From contig DDPV01000031.1 in assembly GCA_002342365.1 (NCBI GenBank), positions 320 to 15,552 of the forward strand: a stretch of 15,233 nt of DNA. The letters are read 5' to 3'. Both the position numbers and the translations under genes were made by a program. Below, in pieces: positions 8,167-13,363 of the stretch (its first letter is position 1; each line of letters begins with the position of its first letter). The notes beneath the pieces are model-generated. The model was not told where the DNA came from, made no database searches, and saw only the letters and a program-made list of their open reading frames with translations. This stretch comes from Burkholderiales bacterium UBA2459. Its GTDB lineage: Bacteria; Pseudomonadota; Gammaproteobacteria; Burkholderiales; Burkholderiaceae_E.

Positions 8167-8637
8167 GTGACCCTGACGCTAGCCGGCAAAGCTTTCGCCC
8201 CAGCCATGTTTCGCAGGCAATGGATTATGGCCATGGGGCTTGGTGCCCTGGGTCTCATACCGGTTAGGGCACACGAATACTACGCACTACAATTTATGCT
8301 GATCCACCCTTGGACGGAGCCCACCTTGCCTGGACAAAATGAGGCTCGTGTGCGCTTTCGCTTGCAATCCATCACCGACGATGACCGCTTGATTGGCGCT
8401 CAGTTCGCCTTTTCGAGAGTCGCCGAGTTGCGATCTGGAATCGACAATCAACTTCCCCCAGTCCCGTGGATCGACATCCGCCGAGGTGAGTCCATGAATT
8501 TCAGCCCCGAGGGCTTTCATGTGCTTCTCAAGGACCTTGCGCAGCCACTGTACCGCGACCGCAGTTACCCGCTCAGCTTGCGATTCGAACGCAGTGGAAC
8601 CCTGACGGTGATGATGTCCATGAGCAGCGCAGACTGA
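8167..8637 (+). CDS. PCuAC-like (DUF461) secreted protein with lost copper ligands
   Basis: A 156-residue exported protein with the fold signature of the PCuAC periplasmic copper chaperones: the early His-Pro-Trp segment (47-49), the Asp-Asp-Arg-Leu-Ile-Gly stretch (72-77), and the C-terminal run Gly-Phe-His118 through Gln-Pro-Leu to Pro-Leu-Ser-Leu-Arg-Phe. In true PCuAC, copper is bound by a His-x10-Met-x21-His-x-Met set. Here the first His-Glu-Met is replaced (Glu-Leu-Arg-Ser at 87-90) and His118 is followed by Val-Leu instead of x-Met, so only one ligand is left at its expected place. Signal cleavage after Val-Arg-Ala35 would expose His36-Glu37. GGAG at 8156-8159, 7 bases before GTG 8167, fixes the start. 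The gene begins 2 bases after the oxygenase stop. Assignment to the family is by pattern and moderately sure. Confidence 0.7.
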   Translation: MTLTLAGKAFAPAMFRRQWIMAMGLGALGLIPVRAHEYYALQFMLIHPWTEPTLPGQNEARVRFRLQSITDDDRLIGAQFAFSRVAELRSGIDNQLPPVPWIDIRRGESMNFSPEGFHVLLKDLAQPLYRDRSYPLSLRFERSGTLTVMMSMSSAD

Positions 8638-8687
8638 TACGGTCAGGTCGCAGCGAACACAAGACTCAGCCATGACAATCCTTCGTT

Positions 8688-8692
8688 GAGGA
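8688..8692 (+). promoter_or_regulatory. Strong ribosome binding site for the TonB receptor
   Basis: GAGGA lies 7 bases before ATG 8700 and is the strongest ribosome site in the cluster. The 62-base gap before the receptor gene also contains a five-codon reading frame (8672-8689, Met-Thr-Ile-Leu-Arg-stop) whose stop overlaps this site. Confidence 0.7.
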
Positions 8693-8699
8693 ATCTCCG

Positions 8700-10766
8700 A
8701 TGAAATCATTTTTTAGTAGCAGATGTATTGGCCTGAAGCTCGCAGCGCTTACCGTATGCCTTGGTGCACATGCCCATGAGTCTTCCCAAATTGTGGTGTT
8801 TGGTCATTATGCAAATGATATCGGTTCGAGCGATTCAGCAAGCCAGGGGGTCATCGGCCCCGAACTTTTAAGTAACAGGGCCTTGCTCCGCCCGGCGGAA
8901 GTACTTGAGTACATTCCTGGCATGGTTGTCACCCAGCACTCTGGTGATGGGAAAGCCAACCAGTACTTTCTGCGAGGCATGAATCTTGACCACGGGACCG
9001 ACTTTGCAACAACCGTCAACGGTGTGCCCATCAACATGCCGAGTCATGGACACGGTCATGGATACAGTGATCTGAACGTTCTTATTCCTGAACTGGTCAG
9101 TCGTATTCAGTATCGAAAGGGCCCATACTTTGCTGCTGAGGGCGACTTCTCCTCGGCCGGATCAGCAAGCATCATGTACCGAAGTCAACTCGACAAGCCG
9201 ATTGCAGCGGTAAGCGTCGGGCAGCGTGGCTATCTTCGAGCCATTGCCGCCGGGTCGCGTGAAATCGCCGATGGGGTAACGCTCCTGGCCGCGGTCGAGC
9301 GCTTGAACAACGATGGTCCCTGGACAACGCCAGAGGGTCTGCGAAAAGCCAATCTGTTGTTTACGGTGAGTGGGGGTACGCCTCGCGAGAATTGGTCAAC
9401 AAGCCTGTCGGCCTATTCGGCCTATTGGAACTCAACCGACCAAGTGCCCCAGCGTCTGATCGACGCGGGCAGCTACCTGGGCCGCCCATTTGGCCGCTTC
9501 GACTCCCTTGATCCAAGCGATGGGGCGAGGACAAGTCGCCTGAGCCTGTCTGGCAACTGGCAGCGCTCGCGGGATGACCAGATCACGGCGCTGCAGTGGT
9601 ACCTGATCAAGTACGACCTGGATCTTTATTCCAACTTTACCTATGCGCTTGACCGCGCCAGCGATCAGTTCGCCCAGAAAGATCATCGCTCGGTCTTGGG
9701 GGCGAATGCATTCCGTACCTGGATCAGTGATTTGGGTTCGGAGCGCTCGATGCTCAACACGCTTGGGGTGCAAGTAAGACAGGACCAAATCCGCGTAGGT
9801 TTGTTCGACACCGTGCAGCGTCAAATCGAGGGCGCGGTCCGGGACGATCGGGTTCGGCAAACGATCCTCGGAATTTACGGACAAAACGAGCTGAAGTGGA
9901 CCTCGTGGTTCCGAACCCTCGCGGGGATCAGAGCCGATCAACTACAAGCTGATGTTACAAGCTTTGTGCTTGCTGAAAACACGGGATCAGCTTCCGCATT
10001 CAAGGTTTCGCCCAAAATGTCGATGATCTTCGGTCCCTGGCACAAGACCGAGCTTTTTGTGAATGCGGGGCGAGGCTTTCACAGCAACGATGCGCGCGGT
10101 ATGGTCGCTCGAATCGATCCGAAAACAGGATTGGAGGTTGATCGTGTTCCGGGTTTGGTCAGTTCTCGTGGCCGAGAGATCGGCGTGAAAACTGAAGTGA
10201 TACCGCATCTGCAAAGCGCCATCGCATTCTGGAAGCTGGACTTTGACTCTGAGCTGGTCTACGTCGGGGATGCAGGCAACACGGAGGCCAGCAGGCCAAG
10301 CAGGCGCTCAGGCATCGAATGGAGTAACCATTGGACGCCGAACGAGCAGGTTTTAGTGGATGTGAATCTGGCCTGGACAAGACCCCGTTATGCGGACAAT
10401 GATCCTGCGGGCAACGCGATCGTCAATGCGACGCAACGCGTTGCAAATCTCACCTTTGCGCTCAGAAATCTTGGCTTGTGGTCCGGATCGCTCGGAGTGC
10501 GTTACATCGGTTCAGCGCCGCTGATCGAAGACAATTCGGTTCGATCGCTGTGCAGCGTAACAACGAACCTGCGCGCTATACGGCGGGTGACAAATGATAT
10601 TCAGGTTGCGGTCGATGTGCTGAATCTGGCAGATCGGAAAAACAATGACATCAGCTACTACTACACATCCCGGGTTGCTGGTGAACCGGCCGCTGGCGTG
10701 GATGGCGTTCATGTTCACCCTGCCGAACCGCGCACGATTCGCGTGACAGCGCGGTTGCAGTTCTAA
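8700..10766 (+). CDS. TonB-dependent outer-membrane receptor, His-rich plug, probable metal substrate
   Basis: The 688-residue product is a TonB-dependent receptor: signal peptide cut after Ala-His-Ala25, a TonB-box-like Gln-Ile-Val-Val-Phe-Gly (30-35), a plug domain (~45-165) with the Leu-Arg-Gly-Met-Asn-Leu-Asp segment and Tyr-Arg-Lys-Gly-Pro-Tyr, then a beta-barrel ending in a C-terminal Phe as expected for BAM-assembled proteins. The plug carries a loop with three His alternating with Gly (His116, His118, His120), and the C-terminus has a Val-His-Val-His-Pro-Ala-Glu-Pro-Arg motif. Both fit binding of a transition metal or its complex. The predicted mature N-terminus is His26-Glu27. It closes the operon after the PCuAC-like gene. 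TonB would power uptake across the outer membrane; the ligand is inferred from context only. Confidence 0.88.
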   Translation: MKSFFSSRCIGLKLAALTVCLGAHAHESSQIVVFGHYANDIGSSDSASQGVIGPELLSNRALLRPAEVLEYIPGMVVTQHSGDGKANQYFLRGMNLDHGTDFATTVNGVPINMPSHGHGHGYSDLNVLIPELVSRIQYRKGPYFAAEGDFSSAGSASIMYRSQLDKPIAAVSVGQRGYLRAIAAGSREIADGVTLLAAVERLNNDGPWTTPEGLRKANLLFTVSGGTPRENWSTSLSAYSAYWNSTDQVPQRLIDAGSYLGRPFGRFDSLDPSDGARTSRLSLSGNWQRSRDDQITALQWYLIKYDLDLYSNFTYALDRASDQFAQKDHRSVLGANAFRTWISDLGSERSMLNTLGVQVRQDQIRVGLFDTVQRQIEGAVRDDRVRQTILGIYGQNELKWTSWFRTLAGIRADQLQADVTSFVLAENTGSASAFKVSPKMSMIFGPWHKTELFVNAGRGFHSNDARGMVARIDPKTGLEVDRVPGLVSSRGREIGVKTEVIPHLQSAIAFWKLDFDSELVYVGDAGNTEASRPSRRSGIEWSNHWTPNEQVLVDVNLAWTRPRYADNDPAGNAIVNATQRVANLTFALRNLGLWSGSLGVRYIGSAPLIEDNSVRSLCSVTTNLRAIRRVTNDIQVAVDVLNLADRKNNDISYYYTSRVAGEPAAGVDGVHVHPAEPRTIRVTARLQF

Positions 10767-10788
10767 GCGCGCCGCTGCAGTTCTAAGC
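10749..10788 (+). repeat. Tandem 20-bp duplication over the receptor stop codon
   Basis: Two adjoining 20-base units (10749-10768 and 10769-10788) agree at 18 of 20 positions. The first unit holds the last codons and TAA of the receptor gene; the second repeats them, including a second TAA, just outside the gene. It looks like a small local duplication by slippage. Confidence 0.85.
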
Positions 10789-10806
10789 TCGCTGCTCGCC
10801 TCAATG

Positions 10807-10824
10807 GCGGCCGTGGAAGGCCGC
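10807..10824. terminator. Hairpin between convergent genes, possible shared terminator
   Basis: GCGGCC and GGCCGC form a perfect 6-base GC stem around the loop GTGGAA, midway between the receptor stop (10766) and the stop of the opposing phytase-like gene (10835). On the + strand it is followed by TTTC, a short tail, and on the other strand by no T-run. It could act as a weak terminator mainly for the receptor operon. Confidence 0.5.
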
Positions 10825-10834
10825 TTTCGATGGC

Positions 10835-12187
10835 TTAACGGGCGCGCAAAAGTGCTTCGACTTCAAGCAAGATGAACTCGTTGTCGTCGGCGCGATTGGG
10901 CTCACGCGATGAGGAGAACGGAAGATTATTATCGTTGCCGACAATAATGTGCCGTTCGTCGACGATGTCGACGTTCTCAATCGTGAAGAAGGGGAAGGTC
11001 AGTACGCCGCCATTGAGTGGTTTACGCGCCTTGCCTTGGGGATCTTGAATCTTCATCAGATCCACGAAGCCGATTTTGCGCACCGCTTGATTCACGTTGG
11101 CATCGCTCATCTCGATTTTCACGATCCGCTTGAACTTGGCGACATCATGAAAGCAGTTCGGTGCAGCTTTGTTGTCCGAGCAGGCGCGGTCTTGTGTACC
11201 TTCGCCGTTATCGCGTTCGATAACCAGGGCGGTTGTTGAATCAATCATGTTGAAGTCACCGATTGCAGTCGCTCCTGGCGAAAGCACGTACTTCCAGTGA
11301 CGGCCCGTCCACTTTTGATCAGCCACCGAAAACTCGAGCACTCTCAAGACCTGCTGTCCGGCTTGTTTTTCCCAGTCCTTGGTCTGAGGATCCCAAAGCG
11401 GGCCTTCGAGCATGCCGTACAAAAAACGCCCGTCCTTGCTTGCCGCCAGACCCTCGTAGCCGCGCGAACGCCCCAGGTTCACCGAAGCCGGCACGGTTTG
11501 TCCGGGGTTTGGGGCAACAACCCTGAAATGGTCGGGTGACATCACGGGTTTTCCGTCTGCCAAGGTCTCAAATACCGCCTCGACCCGACCTTCCATGGTC
11601 GCTCGGATGAGGTAGGGTCCAAATTCGTCACCGATCCAGAATTTGCCGTCGATGATTTGAAAACCCTCTAAATCAAAGTCTGATCCGGTCAGATAGCGCT
11701 TCTCAGTGCCTTCATGCACGATTCGAAACGGTACTTTTTTATCGGGATCGTGGAGAAAGACGGTGTTTAATCGTGTGGTCGATCCCTTTGCCCAGTCAAT
11801 CCGGTAATGCGATAAAAAAAGTGCCGCGTCGGGCGAGTTGGCTTTCGTGCCGAAACCGTTGTCGGTCAGCACCCAAAAGCTGCCGTCGGGCATTTTCTTA
11901 ATGCCGGAATGACCTTGAACAGGTTGACCTTTGAAGGGTAAGAACACGCCTGTCGGGCGGCCTGCCGAGCGACCCTCGAAGCTTCCGATCCGCTCATTGC
12001 GGGTCGATGCATCCGTAAACTTGCCCGATATGCTCAGATCGGCAGGTGCATCGGCAGGCATGCTGATGTAGGTTTGTGCCGGGATGAGGGCATGACCTGA
12101 AAGGCTTGCAGGATATTCGGTCTGAGCGCTTGCAAAGCTGTGAACAAGCGCAAAAAAGCCACTGACCATGATTCGTCTCAAAACCAT
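10835..12187 (-). CDS. Secreted esterase-like phytase-family protein
   Basis: A 450-residue protein with a signal peptide ending Ala-Ser-Ala21 and the hallmarks of the 'esterase-like activity of phytase' (phytase-like) family: Asp-Leu-Glu-Gly-Phe near residue 170, followed by Phe-Trp-Ile-Gly-Asp-Glu-Phe-Gly-Pro, and later Arg-Gly-Tyr-Glu-Gly-Leu-Ala with Asp-Gly-Arg-Phe-Leu-Tyr and Glu-Gly-Pro-Leu. Such proteins are predicted beta-propellers of the periplasm or cell exterior; their substrates are mostly untested, with phosphate-ester cleavage suggested. GGGAG, 6 bases before the ATG at 12187, decides the start over the internal ATG at 12169. It converges on the receptor operon and so is transcribed separately. 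A 15-base dyad lies about 30 bases upstream of its start. With the PHP hydrolase it is the second exported candidate phosphoesterase flanking the operon. Confidence 0.82.
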   Translation of the reverse strand: MVLRRIMVSGFFALVHSFASAQTEYPASLSGHALIPAQTYISMPADAPADLSISGKFTDASTRNERIGSFEGRSAGRPTGVFLPFKGQPVQGHSGIKKMPDGSFWVLTDNGFGTKANSPDAALFLSHYRIDWAKGSTTRLNTVFLHDPDKKVPFRIVHEGTEKRYLTGSDFDLEGFQIIDGKFWIGDEFGPYLIRATMEGRVEAVFETLADGKPVMSPDHFRVVAPNPGQTVPASVNLGRSRGYEGLAASKDGRFLYGMLEGPLWDPQTKDWEKQAGQQVLRVLEFSVADQKWTGRHWKYVLSPGATAIGDFNMIDSTTALVIERDNGEGTQDRACSDNKAAPNCFHDVAKFKRIVKIEMSDANVNQAVRKIGFVDLMKIQDPQGKARKPLNGGVLTFPFFTIENVDIVDERHIIVGNDNNLPFSSSREPNRADDNEFILLEVEALLRAR

Positions 12188-12216
12188 TGCATGCTCCCGA
12201 TATCTGATGAAAGAAG

Positions 12217-12231
12217 GTTGTCTATGACAAC
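12217..12231. promoter_or_regulatory. Dyad, possible operator of the phytase-like gene
   Basis: GTTGTC-TAT-GACAAC is a perfect 6+6 inverted repeat with a 3-base centre. With one bulged base the symmetry extends outward by GAA/TTC. It lies 30 bases upstream of the phytase-like start, where a repressor or activator dimer would be expected. No clear -35/-10 pair could be fixed around it. Confidence 0.35.
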
Positions 12232-12347
12232 TTCAGGTGACAAACGGTTGACGTTCATCGGGTCGACGATTGGGGCAGCGCCGCATTGCCAAGCGGCTTT
12301 ATCGTTGACTAAACTTGGTGCATGATGAGGCCTTAAGCGATGGACCT

Positions 12348-12542
12348 ATGTTTCTTGAAAAACTGATGTTCGATGGGATGGACCGACCGCGTTACGTGGT
12401 GTTGAAGGGTAGAAAACTCATCATCAGCACCACCTCGCTCGATTTGGCACGTCAGGCGCTCGCGCACCTGAAATCCGGTACAGCCCTCAAGGGCCTGGTT
12501 GTTGAGCGCGTTGAACAATCAAGCGTGAGGCATCAGGGGTGA
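12348..12542 (+). CDS. Small hypothetical protein (64 aa)
   Basis: This frame encodes 64 residues from ATG 12348. The product is mixed in charge, with a strand-like stretch (Arg-Tyr-Val-Val-Leu-Lys-Gly-Arg-Lys-Leu-Ile-Ile-Ser), a helix (Asp-Leu-Ala-Arg-Gln-Ala-Leu-Ala-His-Leu) and another strand-like stretch, a pattern compatible with a small alpha/beta fold. It has no signal peptide and no cysteine. I do not recognise it. The frame is open back to a TTG at 12315. No good ribosome site precedes either start, since GGA lies only 3 bases before ATG 12348, so expression is doubtful. It stands alone between the phytase-like gene and the BLUF gene, with a GC-rich inverted repeat just after its stop. 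Confidence 0.4.
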   Translation: MFLEKLMFDGMDRPRYVVLKGRKLIISTTSLDLARQALAHLKSGTALKGLVVERVEQSSVRHQG

Positions 12543-12552
12543 GCGCTCGCAT

Positions 12553-12582
12553 CGGCGGTTGACGCGAAGCAAACCACCGCCG
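12553..12582 (+). terminator. GC-rich inverted repeat after the small ORF
   Basis: CGGCGGT (12553-12559) and ACCGCCG (12576-12582) are a perfect 7-base inverted repeat around a 16-base loop, starting 10 bases after the stop at 12542. There is no T-run behind it, so it is at best a weak or factor-assisted terminator. Confidence 0.3.
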
Positions 12583-12586
12583 CTAC

Positions 12587-12606
12587 CCAGGGGATTAATC
12601 CTTTGG
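12587..12606. promoter_or_regulatory. Near-palindrome upstream of the BLUF gene
   Basis: A perfect 10-base palindrome GGATTAATCC (12592-12601) sits inside a 20-base near-palindrome bounded by CCA and TGG (16 of 20 symmetric). It could be a binding site for a dimeric regulator; function is unproven. Confidence 0.3.
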
Positions 12607-12687
12607 CTCATAGTGGGCCCAGTCGATTTGCTTATCAACGACCTGGTCTTACCCAAGCATCTACCCCAGCATTTTTCTATAGAATGA

Positions 12688-12709
12688 TCAGCCTGAAGCT
12701 CAAGGCTGA
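12688..12709. promoter_or_regulatory. 22-bp dyad in the BLUF leader
   Basis: TCAGCCT (12688-12694) and AGGCTGA (12703-12709) are perfect inverted arms around an 8-base centre containing AGCT; 18 of 22 positions are symmetric. It lies just after a TATAGA (12678-12683) that could serve as a -10 box, although no matching -35 is visible, and ends 37 bases before the BLUF start. It may be an operator or a leader hairpin. Confidence 0.35.
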
Positions 12710-12746
12710 CATCCTCCGTGTAGCGCATTCAATTAAAGGCTTGATC

Positions 12747-13361
12747 ATGATTCGTGTGACTTACCTCAGTCAGGCGACTGAGCCCTTCTCAGCGCGCGCT
12801 TTGGTCGATCTTTTAGAACATTGCCGGGAAAAGAATCCGCGCTTGGGTGTTACAGGGGTGCTGATTTATGCCAACGGCACGTTTTTGCAAACACTCGAAG
12901 GTGAGGTTGATACGGTTGATCAACTTCTAGAAAAGATCGAGGCCGACAAACGGCATCAAGCCTACAAAGTGATTCAACGCGAGTCGATTGGTGAGCGGCT
13001 TTATGCAAACTGGAGCATGGGTTTTGAGCGGCTCAGCGAATCAGCGTTGAACGAAGTCCCCGCCCTCAAGGACTTCGGACTTCGTGACTTCAATCCCGAG
13101 TACCTGAGTGCGCACCCCACGGTCATTGAAAATCTTCTTCAGCGCCATCGATCATTGCACTGGGATCCTTTGATTCGAGAAATTGATGCGCGCGATCAAT
13201 TCATCGCCGACATGCGCCATGCCTTGATTGAGGCAAGACAACGCAACCAGCAAGCCCTGTTGTTGATTGAATCGCTTGTCGAAGCCTCAGCGCAGGGTGC
13301 CTTGGAGGAAAGCCATTTGCAGTTGTGTCGGCGCATGATCGAAACCATGCGCCAAGGCTGA
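12747..13361 (+). CDS. BLUF-domain blue-light photoreceptor
   Basis: The 204-residue product has an N-terminal BLUF domain (residues 1-95) that binds FAD and senses blue light. The photocycle residues are all present: Tyr6, Asn30 and Gln48 around the flavin, and the Trp89-Ser-Met91-Gly-Phe motif near its end. The family signatures Val-Thr-Gly-Val-Leu-Ile-Tyr and Phe-Leu-Gln-Thr-Leu-Glu-Gly are exact. The remaining ~110 residues hold no enzyme domain such as EAL or a cyclase; they are mostly helical (about 135-204), so output is probably through dimerisation or a partner protein. AAAGG 7 bases upstream fixes ATG 12747; the frame is open further upstream to 12603, but that part has no BLUF-like sequence. 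Its stop is 2 bases from the stop of the opposing peptidase gene. Confidence 0.93.
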   Translation: MIRVTYLSQATEPFSARALVDLLEHCREKNPRLGVTGVLIYANGTFLQTLEGEVDTVDQLLEKIEADKRHQAYKVIQRESIGERLYANWSMGFERLSESALNEVPALKDFGLRDFNPEYLSAHPTVIENLLQRHRSLHWDPLIREIDARDQFIADMRHALIEARQRNQQALLLIESLVEASAQGALEESHLQLCRRMIETMRQG

Positions 13362-13363
13362 GG

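Noticed and set aside
8638..8699. Cobalamin or nickel/cobalt riboswitch before the TonB receptor
   Set aside because: The gap is only 62 bases and shows no matching conserved boxes.
12603..12746. N-terminal extension of the BLUF protein to 12603
   Set aside because: The BLUF fold begins at ATG 12747, which has a good ribosome site, and the upstream part carries the dyad and possible promoter.
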